Counted from the stretch's first letter, positions 1 through 10,982 are shown. The stretch: 64,000 bases of DNA from Kitasatospora cineracea (GCF_003751605.1 NZ_RJVJ01000001.1:4092001-4156000); one strand, 5' to 3'. Notes: a model not told the origin generated them from the sequence alone. A program made the numbers and translations.

Positions 1-253
1 TGGCCGCCCGCACCGCCTCCTCCCAGCCCGCCAGCAGCGTCCCGGCCCGGGCCAGCAGCTCGGCGCCCGCCGCCGTCGGCGCCATCCCGGCCCGCGAGCG
101 GCGGAACAGCTCCACCCCCAGCTGCCGCTCCAGCGCCCGGACCTGCTTGGTCAGCGTCGGCTGGCTGACCCCCAGCCGGGCCGCCGCCGCGGTCAGCTGG
201 CCCTCCTCGCCGACCACGGTCAGGCAGCGCAGCATCCGGGTGTCCACATCCAT
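1..253 (-). CDS. LysR-family transcriptional regulator, N-terminal part (runs off window)
   Basis: Only the first 84 or so residues are present; the rest lies beyond base 1. The visible part is the winged helix-turn-helix of a LysR regulator: an opening MDVDTRMLRCLTVVGEEGQL, then the recognition region AARLGVSQPTLTKQVRALE, then LGVELFRRSRAGMAPTAAG. Such proteins bind DNA as tetramers and usually control a divergent gene in response to a small molecule, but the ligand domain is missing here. The ATG at 253 sits exactly where a transcript from the -10-like TAGCCT (265-260) would begin, so the message may be leaderless. A perfect palindrome lies just upstream at 270-281. The divergent neighbour is polyphosphate kinase; whether it is the target is unknown. 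Confidence 0.85.
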   Translation of the reverse strand, partial: MDVDTRMLRCLTVVGEEGQLTAAAARLGVSQPTLTKQVRALERQLGVELFRRSRAGMAPTAAGAELLARAGTLLAGWEEAVRAA

Positions 254-259
254 GCCCCC

Positions 260-281
260 AGGCTATGGACCAATGCATTGG
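260..281 (-). promoter_or_regulatory. LysR gene -10 element and upstream palindrome (candidate autoregulatory operator)
   Basis: On the minus strand TAGCCT (265-260) ends 7 nt before the A of the LysR ATG at 253, the spacing of a leaderless promoter. Immediately upstream is CCAATGCATTGG (270-281), a perfect 12-bp palindrome inside a longer GG-a-...-a-CC frame. LysR proteins bind T-N11-A type dyads near their own promoter, so this is a good candidate site, by inference. Confidence 0.5.
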
Positions 282-481
282 ACCTCGGACCCGGGGGTGC
301 CGCAGAGTGGTCCGGCCTTCCCCGGCGCGATCGGCACCGGCGGCACAGGGGACCGCCGGTGCCCGCCGGGGAAGGACACCCGCGCCCTGCCCGCACCCCG
401 TCCGAACTGCGGCGCCGCCCGGCGGACCGTAGCCTGAGGGATCGTCAGCATCGGCGACCCGGCGAGCGGAGGGCACACCCA

Positions 482-1387
482 GTGGCGGCACCCAGCACAG
501 GCAGGACGGGCAGGGGCGACAAGGGCCGGAAGGGCGACGGGGGCGGCAGGGGCAACGGGGGCGGGAAGAAGTCCCGCGGTGCCAAGCGCATGCCGAAGAA
601 GCTCTACGAGGACGAACTGCTCCGCCTCCAGCGCGAACTGGTCCAGCTCCAGGAATGGGTCCGCACCGAGGGCGTCCGGATGGTGATCGTCTTCGAGGGC
701 CGGGACGCCGCCGGCAAGGGCGGCGCCATCAAGCGCGTCACCGAGTACCTCAACCCCCGGATCGCCCGGATCGCCGCCCTGCCCGCCCCCACCGAGCGCC
801 AGCGCGGCCAGTGGTACTTCCAGCGCTACGTCGAGCAGCTCCCGGCGGCCGGCGAGATGGTCCTGTTCGACCGCTCCTGGTACAACCGGGCCGGCGTCGA
901 GAAGGTGATGGGCTTCTGCACCGACGAGGAGTACTGGCAGTTCCTGCACCAGTGCCCCACCTTCGAACGGATGCTGGTCGAGGCCGGCATCCTGCTGCGC
1001 AAGTACTGGTTCTCGGTCAGCGACGTCGAACAGGAGCGCCGCTTCCGCGACCGGCTCGACGACCCGATGCGGCAGTGGAAGCTCTCCCCGATGGACGTCG
1101 AGTCCATCACCCGCTGGGAGGACTACTCGCGGGCCAAGGACGAGATGTTCGTCTACACCGACATCCCCGAATCACCCTGGAACGTCGTCGACAGCGACGA
1201 CAAGCGCCGCGCCCGGCTCAACATGATCGCCCACCTGCTCTCCACCGTCCCGTACCACGAGGTGGTCAAGCCCGCCGTCACCCTGCCGCCCCGCCCCGCC
1301 CCGCGCGGCTACCAGCGGCCGCCGCGCGACCTCCAGAAGTACGTCTTCGACCACGCCGCGACGGTGCTGGCCCGGGCCGGGAAGTAG
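482..1387 (+). CDS. ppk2: Polyphosphate kinase 2 family protein
   Basis: PPK2 enzymes transfer phosphate between polyphosphate and nucleoside diphosphates in the cytoplasm, mostly making GTP or ATP from polyP. The 301-residue protein has the P-loop GRDAAGKGG near residue 73 and the lid/Walker B region LFDRSWYNRAGVEKVMGF near residue 127. It also has the family's RFRDRLDDPMRQWKLSPMD stretch, matching single-domain class I PPK2. The first 40 residues are Gly/Lys/Arg-rich and low complexity. The GTG at 482 was chosen because GGAGG lies about 8 nt upstream; an open frame continues to 278 but that extension has no ribosome-binding site and looks non-coding. A -10-like TAGCCT at 430-435 may serve it. 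The next gene starts 9 nt downstream, so the two are probably co-transcribed. Confidence 0.9.
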   Translation: MAAPSTGRTGRGDKGRKGDGGGRGNGGGKKSRGAKRMPKKLYEDELLRLQRELVQLQEWVRTEGVRMVIVFEGRDAAGKGGAIKRVTEYLNPRIARIAALPAPTERQRGQWYFQRYVEQLPAAGEMVLFDRSWYNRAGVEKVMGFCTDEEYWQFLHQCPTFERMLVEAGILLRKYWFSVSDVEQERRFRDRLDDPMRQWKLSPMDVESITRWEDYSRAKDEMFVYTDIPESPWNVVDSDDKRRARLNMIAHLLSTVPYHEVVKPAVTLPPRPAPRGYQRPPRDLQKYVFDHAATVLARAGK

Positions 1388-1396
1388 GGGCGAGCA

Positions 1397-2017
1397 ATGG
1401 CGAAGTACTTCGACGTGCACCCCGAGACGCCCCAGCCGCGCACCATCTCCACCGTGGTGGCGAGCATCCGGGACGGCGCCCTCATCGCGTACCCCACCGA
1501 CTCCTGTTTCGCGCTCGGCTGCCGGCTGGACAACCGGGACGGACTGGACCGGATCCGCACCATCCGGCGGCTCGACGACCGCCACCACTTCACCCTGATG
1601 TGCCAGGACTTCGCCCAGCTGGGCAAGTTCGCGCAACTCGACAACAACGTCTTCCGCGCCGTCAAGGCGGCGACACCCGGCAGCTACACCTTCATCCTCC
1701 CCGCCACCAAGGAGGTGCCGCGCCGGCTGCTGCACCCGAAGAAGAAGACCGTCGGCGTCCGCATCCCCGACCACGCCGTCACCCAGGCCCTGCTCGCCGA
1801 ACTCGGCGAACCCCTGGTCTCCAGCACCCTGCTGCTGCCCGACGAGGAGGAACCGATGACGCAGGGCTGGGAGATCAAGGAACGCCTCGACCACGTCCTG
1901 GACGCGGTGGTCGACTCCGGCGACTGCGGGACGGTGCCGACCACGGTCGTCGACTTCTCGGACGGGGTGCCGGAGATCGTCCGCTACGGGGCGGGGGACC
2001 CGGAGCGCTTCGAGTAG
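1397..2017 (+). CDS. YciO/YrdC-fold protein (threonylcarbamoyl-AMP synthase-like)
   Basis: A 206-residue protein of the Sua5/YciO/YrdC superfamily. Members with proven function make threonylcarbamoyl-AMP from threonine, bicarbonate and ATP for the tRNA t6A modification. The YciO subgroup shares the fold, but its role is less certain. Visible family signatures are GALIAYPTDSCFALGC near the N terminus, then RHHFTLMCQDFAQL, the PGSYTFILPATKEVPRRLL segment and GVRIPDH. The short form without a Sua5 C-terminal domain, and the opening MAKYFDVHPETPQPR, fit YciO better than TsaC. It follows ppk2 by 9 nt. The alternative is that it is the organism's true TsaC; the rest of the genome would have to be checked for a second copy. 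Confidence 0.8.
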   Translation: MAKYFDVHPETPQPRTISTVVASIRDGALIAYPTDSCFALGCRLDNRDGLDRIRTIRRLDDRHHFTLMCQDFAQLGKFAQLDNNVFRAVKAATPGSYTFILPATKEVPRRLLHPKKKTVGVRIPDHAVTQALLAELGEPLVSSTLLLPDEEEPMTQGWEIKERLDHVLDAVVDSGDCGTVPTTVVDFSDGVPEIVRYGAGDPERFE

Positions 2018-2075
2018 TAGGGGAGCGAAAGCAGGGGCGCTTCCTGGCGGTGCGTTTTCTGTCGGAGGCGTCGCA

Positions 2076-2081
2076 TAGGCT
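2076..2081 (+). promoter_or_regulatory. -10 element TAGGCT for leaderless rarA
   Basis: TAGGCT ends 7 nt before the GTG start at 2088, so the predicted +1 is the G of the start codon. No Shine-Dalgarno sequence at usable distance is seen. No convincing -35 is visible. Confidence 0.45.
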
Positions 2082-2087
2082 CGGAGC

Positions 2088-3437
2088 GTGGACGAGCCCG
2101 ACCTTTTCACGCATGCTGCCGAGGAACGCCGGAGTGCCGAGCCGGGGCGTTCGCCGCTCGCGGTGCGGATGCGGCCGCGGACGTTGGACGAGGTGGCGGG
2201 GCAGCAGCAGTTGCTCAAGGACGGGTCGCCGCTGCGGCGGCTGGTCGCGGGGGCGAAGGGGCCGGCGGCGACGAGTTCGGTGATCCTCTGGGGGCCGCCG
2301 GGGACGGGCAAGACCACGCTGGCGCACGTGATCAGCCAGGCGGTGGAGGGCCGGTTCGTCGAGCTCTCGGCGATCACGCACGGGGTCAAGGAAGTCCGGG
2401 CGGTGATCGACGGGGCCCGGCGGGCGGTCGGGATGAGCGGCCGGGAGACGGTGCTGTTCCTGGACGAGATCCACCGCTTCTCCAAGGCCCAGCAGGACTC
2501 GCTGCTGCCCGCGGTGGAGAACCGCTGGGTCACCCTGATCGCGGCGACCACCGAGAACCCGTACTTCTCGGTGATCTCCCCGCTGCTGTCGCGCAGCCTG
2601 CTGCTCACCCTGGAGTCGCTCACCGACGAGGACGTCCGGACCCTGCTGCGCCGGGCCGCCGCCGACGAGCGCGGGCTGGGCGGCAGCGTGGAGTTGAGCG
2701 CGGAGGCCGAGGACCACCTGGTGCGGCTGGCGGGGGGCGACGCGCGGCGGGCGCTGACCACGCTGGAGGCGGCGGCGGGGGCGGCGCTGGAGCAGGGCGA
2801 GAAGGTGCTGACCCTGGCGGCGACCGAGACGGCGGTCAACCAGGCCGCGGTGCGCTACGACCGGGACGGCGACCAGCACTACGACGTGGCGAGCGCGCTG
2901 ATCAAGTCGATCCGGGGCAGCGACGTGGACGCCACCCTGCACTACCTGGCCCGGATGATCGAGGCGGGGGAGGACCCGCGCTTCATCGCCCGGCGCCTGA
3001 TGATCTCCGCCAGCGAGGACGTCGGCCTGGCCGACCCGACGGCGCTGTCCACCGCGGTGGCCGCCGCGCAGGCGGTCGCGCTGATCGGCTTCCCGGAGGC
3101 GCGGATCATCCTGTCCCAGGCGGCGATCGCGCTCGCCCTGGCGCCCAAGTCGAACGCGGCGTACCTGGCGATCGACGCCGCGCTGGCGGACGTCCGGCAG
3201 GGCCTGGCCGGGGCGGTGCCCGCGCACCTGCGGGACGCGCACTACGGCGGGGCGAAGAAGCTCGGGCACGGCAAGGGCTACCAGTACCCGCACGACCTGC
3301 CGGAGGGCATCGCCGCGCAGCAGTACGCGCCGGACGAGGTGCACGGCAAGGAGTACTACCGGCCGACCCGGCGGGGCGGCGAGGCCCGGTACGCGGAGAT
3401 CGCGGAGTGGACCAGGGCCCGGCTCAAGGGGCAGTGA
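2088..3437 (+). CDS. rarA: Replication-associated recombination protein A (MgsA/WRNIP1 family AAA+ ATPase)
   Basis: RarA is a clamp-loader-like AAA+ ATPase that acts at stalled replication forks and single-stranded DNA gaps. The 449-residue protein has Walker A GPPGTGKTT near residue 69, Walker B VLFLDEIHRF near 122, sensor 1 in AATTENPYF, and an arginine-finger region in SPLLSRSLLL. Its C-terminal tetramerisation domain contains GFPEARIILSQAAIALA and a typical end with HYGGAKKLGHGKGYQYPHD. Length is normal for the family. The GTG start is preceded by a -10-like hexamer at leaderless spacing and not by a ribosome-binding site. It stands alone between the YciO-like gene and rpsD. Confidence 0.95.
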   Translation: MDEPDLFTHAAEERRSAEPGRSPLAVRMRPRTLDEVAGQQQLLKDGSPLRRLVAGAKGPAATSSVILWGPPGTGKTTLAHVISQAVEGRFVELSAITHGVKEVRAVIDGARRAVGMSGRETVLFLDEIHRFSKAQQDSLLPAVENRWVTLIAATTENPYFSVISPLLSRSLLLTLESLTDEDVRTLLRRAAADERGLGGSVELSAEAEDHLVRLAGGDARRALTTLEAAAGAALEQGEKVLTLAATETAVNQAAVRYDRDGDQHYDVASALIKSIRGSDVDATLHYLARMIEAGEDPRFIARRLMISASEDVGLADPTALSTAVAAAQAVALIGFPEARIILSQAAIALALAPKSNAAYLAIDAALADVRQGLAGAVPAHLRDAHYGGAKKLGHGKGYQYPHDLPEGIAAQQYAPDEVHGKEYYRPTRRGGEARYAEIAEWTRARLKGQ

Positions 3438-3458
3438 ATCCGGCCGGTCCGGAGCCTG

Positions 3459-3756
3459 TAGACTGGCTCGCAGTGTGTCCCGGGCCCGGGGTTCCGCGAG
3501 GAGCGACCGGCCGCACCAGCGGGGCACTGAACGGGGGCCTCCCGCGAGGGAGTTCCCCAGGAGCGGCGCGCACCGGTCTTCGGTGTCGCGGGTCGTCCAC
3601 CACCCTTCCCGGTCGTGGGTGTCCCGTGTGCAAGCACATAGTGCCCGGTCGCGGAGAGCGGCTGACCGTCCGGCAACGGGCGGTTTTTCTCCGGGCCGCG
3701 AGAAGCGTCCTCCGTCAACACCTGGTGACAGCCGTATCTGAACAGGAAAAGGAAAC
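3459..3756 (+). promoter_or_regulatory. Long rpsD leader with terminator-like hairpin (candidate attenuator)
   Basis: A -10-like TAGACT at 3459-3464 places the likely +1 near 3471, leaving a leader of about 285 nt before rpsD. Within it, ACCGTCC (3665-3671) pairs with GGGCGGT (3678-3684; one G-U pair) around a 6-nt loop. Five T residues follow (3684-3688): an intrinsic-terminator shape inside the leader, 70 nt before the start codon. Upstream, CACCC/GGGTG can form another stem around 3600-3621. CGGAG near 3655 can pair with CTCCG near 3689 and would compete with the terminator. S4 autoregulation through its own leader is known in other bacteria; that it happens here is inference. Confidence 0.5.
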
Positions 3757-4371
3757 ATGGCGAACCAGAAGCGCCCCAAGGTCAAGATCGCCCGTGCTCT
3801 CGGCGTTCCGCTGACCCCGAAGTCCGTCAAGTACTTCGAGGCCCGTCCGTACCCGCCCGGCCAGCACGGCCGCGGCCGCAAGCAGAACTCTGACTACAAG
3901 GTCCGTCTGACCGAGAAGCAGCGTCTGCGCGCGCAGTACGACCTCAGCGAGAAGCAGATGGCGCGTGCCTTCGAGGCCGCCAAGAAGATCGAGGGCAAGA
4001 CGGGCGAGGCCCTGGTCGGCCTGCTCGAGGTCCGCCTCGACTCCCTGGTCCTGCGTTCGGGCATCGCCCGCACCATCTACCAGGCCCGCCAGATGGTCGT
4101 GCACGGCCACATCCAGGTCAACGGTGCGAAGGTCAACAAGCCCTCGTTCCAGCTGAAGCCGGGCTACGTCGTCACGGTGAAGGAAAAGTCCAAGGAGAAG
4201 GTCCCCTTCCAGGTGGCTCGCGAGGGCGGCAACGCCGGCGAGGGCCAGACCCCGAAGTACCTCGAGGTCAACCTGAAGGCCCTGGCCTTCCGCCTGGACC
4301 GCGCGCCGCAGCGCCGCGAGGTTCCGGTCGTCTGCGACGAGCAGCTCGTCGTCGAGTACTACTCGCGCTGA
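3757..4371 (+). CDS. rpsD: 30S ribosomal protein S4
   Basis: S4 is a primary 16S rRNA-binding protein that nucleates assembly of the small subunit body. The 204-residue protein begins MANQKRPKVKIARALG and carries the S4 RNA-binding domain around residues 94-155 (LRSGIARTIYQARQMVVHGH, then IQVNGAKVNKPSF). It ends with the conserved VVCDEQLVVEYYSR. The N-terminal zinc cysteines found in many S4 proteins are absent, so this is the zinc-independent form usual in Streptomyces. The ATG follows AGGAAAAGGAAAC. It is monocistronic: a long leader in front and a strong terminator at 4383-4417 behind. Confidence 0.98.
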   Translation: MANQKRPKVKIARALGVPLTPKSVKYFEARPYPPGQHGRGRKQNSDYKVRLTEKQRLRAQYDLSEKQMARAFEAAKKIEGKTGEALVGLLEVRLDSLVLRSGIARTIYQARQMVVHGHIQVNGAKVNKPSFQLKPGYVVTVKEKSKEKVPFQVAREGGNAGEGQTPKYLEVNLKALAFRLDRAPQRREVPVVCDEQLVVEYYSR

Positions 4372-4382
4372 CCCGCGAGCGG

Positions 4383-4417
4383 AACGCCCCCTCGGTCCTC
4401 GGACCGCGGGGGCGTTT
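4383..4417 (+). terminator. Intrinsic terminator after rpsD
   Basis: AACGCCCCC (4383-4391) pairs with GGGGGCGTT (4408-4416), with an inner CGGTCC/GGACCG stem and a short T run. It also faces the 3' end of the minus-strand ATPase gene. Confidence 0.85.
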
Positions 4418-4453
4418 CCCGTTTCCGGACCGTCCGCGGGCCGGCGGGCGGGG

Positions 4454-6634
4454 TCAGGCGCCGACGGGGGAGTACGGGCGGGCCGGGTCGAGCGGCGGGC
4501 CGGGGCGGTCGGTGCCGCCGCCGTCCGGGGGCGGTTCGGGGGAGCCGCCGTCGAGGGCGCGGCGGACGGCGGCGTCCAGGTCGAGCCGGGAGCCGAGCCG
4601 GAAGGCCGCCGCGTAGGCGTCGCCGTCGAGGCCGTCGCGGGCGCGCCGCTCGCACTCCAGGTGCGGGCCGTTGAAGGAGCGGGAGCCGAAGAACGGGGTG
4701 CCGACGGCCCGCCAGAGCCGGTGCGCGGCGCCCTGCAGGACGCGGGCCTCGTGCAGGTCGGCGTCCGGGCCCTCGGTGGCCAGCAGGGCCAGCAGGTCCA
4801 TCGCCAGCACGATGCCCAGCAGGTCGCGGAACAGGTGGTTCAGCCGCATCGACTCGCGGGCGAAGGACCGGGCCAGCCGCAGGTCGCCGGCCTGCCGCCG
4901 GGCGAAGGCCATCGCGTACAGGCAGTAGCCGTACGCCCACTGCTCGCCGTGCTCCTCGCAGGTCTCCCGGAGGCGTTCGATGCCGGCCCGGCCGCGTTCC
5001 TCGTCGCCCTGGAAGAGCCGGGCCAGGGCGAGTTCGAACATCGCCATCAGGACGTTGGAGTTGAGTTCGCCGAGGGTGTCGTAGTGCCACAGCGCCTCCT
5101 CGAACAGCTCGGCGGCGCGGGCCGGGTCGTCGCCGATCAGGGCCGCGCAGCCCTGGCGGTGGACGGCGTAGGCCAGGGCCCGGTCGTCGCCGGTCTCCAG
5201 GGCCTGGCGGCGGCACTCCTCGAGGGCGGGGCGGGCCCGGTCCAGGTCGCCCTGGAGGGTGGCGAGGTAGCCGGTGACCCAGAGCGCCTTGGCCCGGGCG
5301 TCGGTGGGTTCGGGGGCCAGCGCGAGGGCCCGGTCGAGCCAGTGCCGGCCCTCGCCGAGGTGGCCGGTGCCGACCCAGAAGTACCAGAGGGTGCCGGCCA
5401 GGACGAGGGCGAGCTGCTCCTCGCCGGGCTCGGCGAGCGAGAACTCCAGCGCGGCGCGGAGGTTGGGGTGGGCGAGCCGGGTGCGTTCGGCGGTCTCGGC
5501 CTGCCGGGGGCCGAACCACTCGACCTCGCCCCAGGTGGCGACGCCGAGGTACCAGTCGCGGTGGCGGCGCAGCAGCCGCCGGTCGTCGCCGCCGGCCCGC
5601 AGCCAGTGGGCGCCGTACTCGCGCAGGGTGTCGAGCATCCGGAAGCGGACGGTGCCCTCGCCGTCGAGGCGTTCCAGCACGGACTTGTCGACCAGCGAGT
5701 CGACGAGTTCGCACAGGTCGTCCTGGTCCAGGCCGCGGCCGGCGCAGACGTACTCGGCGGCGTCCAGGTCGAAGCCGCCGGCGAAGACCGAGAGGCGGGC
5801 CCAGAGTAAACGTTCCTGCATCGTGCAGAGCTCGTGGCTCCAGCCGATCGCGGTGCGCAGCGTCCGGTGCCGGGCCGGGGCCGTCCGCTCGCCGCCGGTG
5901 AGCAGCCGGAAGCGGTCGTCCAGCCGGGCCGCCAGCTGCTCGACGGACAGCGCGCGCAGCCGCCCGGCGGCCAGCTCCAGGGCCAGCGGGATGCCGTCCA
6001 GCCGGCGGCAGAGCAGCGCCACCCCGGCCCGGTTGCGCGGCTCCAGCCGGAAGCCCGGCCGGACGGCCGCGGCCCGGTCGGCGAACAGCAGCATCGCCTC
6101 CGGGTCCGCCCCGTCGCCGTCGGCCGCCAGGTACGGCAGCGGGGCCAGCGGCAGCAGGTGCTCGCCCGCGGCGCGCAGCGACTGCCGGGAGGTGGCGAGC
6201 ACCCGCAGGCCGGGTGCGGCGCGCAGCAGCGCGTCCGCCAGCTCGGCGCAGGCGTCCACCAGGTGCTCGCAGCCGTCCAGCACCAACAGGGCCTCGCGGT
6301 CGGCGAGTTGCTCGACCAGGACGTCCAGCGGCGGGCGGGCGGTGTGGTCGGTCAGCTGCAGCGCCTCCAGCACGGCGTGGCCCAGCAGCAGCGGGTCCTG
6401 CACGGGGGCGAGCTCGGCCAGGTGCGCGCCGTCCGGGAAGCCGGCGGCCAGCCGGGCGGCGGCGCGCAGCGCCAGGCGGGACTTGCCGACGCCGCCCGGG
6501 CCGGTCACCGTGACCAGCCGGGCCCGGGCCACCAGGGCGGACAGCCGGTCGAGTTCGGCGGCCCGGCCGACGAAGCTGGTGACCTCGGCGGGCAGCCGGC
6601 CCGGGCTCCTCGACGCTGCCGACGTGCTGTTCAT
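4454..6634 (-). CDS. STAND-class NTPase with TPR-like C-terminal half, no DNA-binding domain
   Basis: A 726-residue protein resembling the ATPase and sensor part of large LuxR/AfsR-type regulators. It has Walker A TGPGGVGKSRLALRAA near residue 40, Walker B ALLVLDGCEHLVD near 115, an NB-ARC-like VLATSRQSL, and the winged-helix region LRTAIGWSHELCTMQERLLW. A long alpha-helical, TPR-like second half follows. The helix-turn-helix that normally follows at the C terminus in LuxR homologues is missing; the protein ends in a Pro/Gly-rich tail (PPPDGGGTDRPGPPLDPARP). There is no SARP domain at the N terminus either. It may be a regulator that acts through a partner, or a truncated one. The ATG at 6634 is used; a GTG at 6664 is possible. 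Confidence 0.8.
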   Translation of the reverse strand: MNSTSAASRSPGRLPAEVTSFVGRAAELDRLSALVARARLVTVTGPGGVGKSRLALRAAARLAAGFPDGAHLAELAPVQDPLLLGHAVLEALQLTDHTARPPLDVLVEQLADREALLVLDGCEHLVDACAELADALLRAAPGLRVLATSRQSLRAAGEHLLPLAPLPYLAADGDGADPEAMLLFADRAAAVRPGFRLEPRNRAGVALLCRRLDGIPLALELAAGRLRALSVEQLAARLDDRFRLLTGGERTAPARHRTLRTAIGWSHELCTMQERLLWARLSVFAGGFDLDAAEYVCAGRGLDQDDLCELVDSLVDKSVLERLDGEGTVRFRMLDTLREYGAHWLRAGGDDRRLLRRHRDWYLGVATWGEVEWFGPRQAETAERTRLAHPNLRAALEFSLAEPGEEQLALVLAGTLWYFWVGTGHLGEGRHWLDRALALAPEPTDARAKALWVTGYLATLQGDLDRARPALEECRRQALETGDDRALAYAVHRQGCAALIGDDPARAAELFEEALWHYDTLGELNSNVLMAMFELALARLFQGDEERGRAGIERLRETCEEHGEQWAYGYCLYAMAFARRQAGDLRLARSFARESMRLNHLFRDLLGIVLAMDLLALLATEGPDADLHEARVLQGAAHRLWRAVGTPFFGSRSFNGPHLECERRARDGLDGDAYAAAFRLGSRLDLDAAVRRALDGGSPEPPPDGGGTDRPGPPLDPARPYSPVGA

Positions 6635-6826
6635 GGGACGCCCCCGTCCGTACCGGTGCACCACCGGGGACCGGCAGGAGACCGGAACCGGCGGGCCCGC
6701 GCTCCGCGAGCCACACCCCCAACGAGGTGACCTGACGGTAGGTTACGCGCCGGGTTCGCACACCCGACCGGGCCGGGGCCGGGCCACCGGCGGATATACC
6801 GGTCGGGGAGCGAGCCGTGGTCACGG

Positions 6827-6840
6827 TAGGGTTCAACCCT
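6827..6840 (+). promoter_or_regulatory. -10-like TAGGGT inside an inverted repeat, upstream of the DUF948 gene
   Basis: TAGGGT (6827-6832) overlaps the perfect inverted repeat AGGGTT-C-AACCCT (6828-6840). The predicted +1 near 6839 gives a leader of about 47 nt with GGGAG before the GTG at 6886. A bound regulator here would block the promoter; none is identified. Confidence 0.35.
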
Positions 6841-6885
6841 GGGATCGCAAGAGTTTCGCAAGCACAGCCGAGGGAGCGCGCGAAG

Positions 6886-7365
6886 GTGTCCGTGGGAGAG
6901 CTGGCCGGGCTGCTGGTGGCCGTCTTCTGGGCGGTCCTGGTCACCCTGCTCGCCGTGGTGCTGGTGCGGCTGTCCAAGGTGCTGCGGGAGGCGACCGCGC
7001 TGGTCTCCGCCGTCACCGAGCAGGCCGTGCCGCTGCTGCAGGACGCGAACAGCGCCGTCCGCAGCGCGCACGAGCAGCTGGAGCGGGTCGACGAGATCAC
7101 CGCCAACGTGCAGGACGCGGCGGCCGACGCCAAGGCGCTGTCCTCGACCGTGGCGGCGACGCTGGGCGGGCCGCTGGTGAAGCTGGCGGCGTTCAGCTAC
7201 GGCGTCCGCAAGGCCGCCGCCCGGCAGCAGGCCGGGCCGGTCGGGGTGCCGCAACAGGCCGGTGAGCGCGAGGAGTTGGCCCGGATGATCCGGGCCGAGG
7301 TGCGGGCCGCGACGGCGCCGCGCGGCGGGTTGCTGGCCAAGGTCCGCCGGGCCGTGAGGGGCTGA
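6886..7365 (+). CDS. DUF948 family membrane-anchored protein
   Basis: A 159-residue protein with one N-terminal membrane helix (LAGLLVAVFWAVLVTLLAVV, about residues 5-26). A predicted helical, coiled-coil-like region follows, rich in Ala, Val and Glu (VSAVTEQAVPLLQDANSAVR, then AHEQLERVDEITANVQDAAADAK). The tail is basic. This layout is that of the DUF948 family, whose function is unknown; methyl-accepting-like helical bundles have been noted in it. The GTG at 6886 has AGGGAG upstream; an upstream ATG-like extension to 6817 lies over the promoter and is rejected. It is 5 nt ahead of the next small gene and then alaS, a gene order common in Streptomyces. Confidence 0.8.
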   Translation: MSVGELAGLLVAVFWAVLVTLLAVVLVRLSKVLREATALVSAVTEQAVPLLQDANSAVRSAHEQLERVDEITANVQDAAADAKALSSTVAATLGGPLVKLAAFSYGVRKAAARQQAGPVGVPQQAGEREELARMIRAEVRAATAPRGGLLAKVRRAVRG

Positions 7366-7370
7366 CCGCG

Positions 7371-7810
7371 ATGGTGCGCAGGATCTTCTGGATGGCCGTC
7401 GGCGCGGGTGCCGCGGTCTGGGCCGCGAACAAGGCCAACGAGGCGGTGCACCGCCTCACCCCGGACTCGCTGTCCGGCACCGCCGCCCGCGGCGCGCTCC
7501 ACCTCGGCGACGCCGCCAGGCGCTTCGCCCGGGACGTCCGCTCCGGCATGGACGAGCGCGAGCGCCAGCTGCGCGCCGACCTCGGCCTGGACGGCACCGC
7601 CGTGGTCGAGCCGCCGCGCCGCCGGGCGCTGAGCGGATCGGCGGCCGCCGACGACGGGGTCCGAGCTATCTCGGCGGCCCCGGGCTCCCCGGCCGCCGCC
7701 CTGCCCCCGTCCTCGCGCACCGAGCGCCGCACCACCCCCCAGACCATCGTCGCCAAGCCCCGACAGCGCGAGCTGCCGGGCCGCACGACCGACCGGAAGG
7801 ACCCCCACTG

Positions 7811-7811
<1 letters not shown>
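7371..7811 (+). CDS. Small conserved protein upstream of alaS (DUF6167-like)
   Basis: A 146-residue protein whose first part holds a short hydrophobic segment (RRIFWMAVGAGAAVWAANK, residues 3-21) likely to anchor it in the membrane. A charged helix follows (AARRFARDVRSGMDERERQL). The C-terminal half is disordered and rich in Pro, Ala, Ser and Arg. The position between a DUF948 gene and alaS matches the actinobacterial family annotated as DUF6167; that name is from memory of the context, not from a search. No function is known. Its stop codon overlaps the alaS start (TGATG), so the two are translationally coupled. Confidence 0.7.
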
Positions 7812-10479
<2,668 letters not shown>

Positions 10480-10480
<1 letters not shown>

Positions 10481-10959
10481 TGGAGCCCGAGGAGAAGGTC
10501 TTCCGGCGCGGCCGGCGGATCGCCGTCGACGTGGGTGACGCCCGGATCGGGGTCGCGGTCTGCGACCCCGACGGGCTGATCGCCACGCCGGTGGAGACCG
10601 TCCCCGCCGGGGGCCGCTCGCAGGCCCGGCTGAAGGCGATCGTCGAGGAGTACGACGCGGTCGAGGTGGTGGTCGGCCTGCCGCGCTCGCTGAACGGCAA
10701 GGAGGGCCCGGCCGCCGCCAAGGTCCGCGAGTACGCGGGCCGGCTGGCCGGCCTGCTGCACCCGGTCGGGGTGCGGCTGGTGGACGAGCGGATGACCACC
10801 GTCACCGCCGCCGCCGGGCTGCGCGCCTCCGGGCGGTCGTCCAAGAAGGGCCGCTCGGTGATCGACCAGGCCGCCGCCGTGGTCATCCTGCAGTCAGCCC
10901 TGGAGACCGAACGGGTGAGCGGCCGGGCGCCCGGCGAGAGTGTCGAGCCGGTCAACTGA
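10480..10959 (+). CDS. ruvX: YqgF/RuvX family nuclease (putative Holliday junction resolvase / pre-16S rRNA nuclease)
   Basis: A 159-residue RNase H-like protein. In E. coli YqgF is needed for 5' processing of pre-16S rRNA; the resolvase name comes from fold similarity. The active-site strands are visible: the first acidic motif in IAVDVGDARIGVAVCDPDG, the second in VVVGLPRSLNGKEGPAA, and the LVDERMTTVTA and IDQAAAVVILQSAL stretches that hold the remaining acidic residues. It overlaps alaS by one base pair (TGATG). Co-transcription with alaS is the usual order in actinobacteria. Length is normal. Confidence 0.92.
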
Positions 10960-10982
10960 CCGGTACGGGTTAGCTTCCCGGT

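Noticed and set aside
278..481. N-terminal extension of polyphosphate kinase from 278
   Set aside because: No ribosome-binding site there, and the sequence covers the divergent promoter region. The GTG at 482 has GGAGG at good distance.
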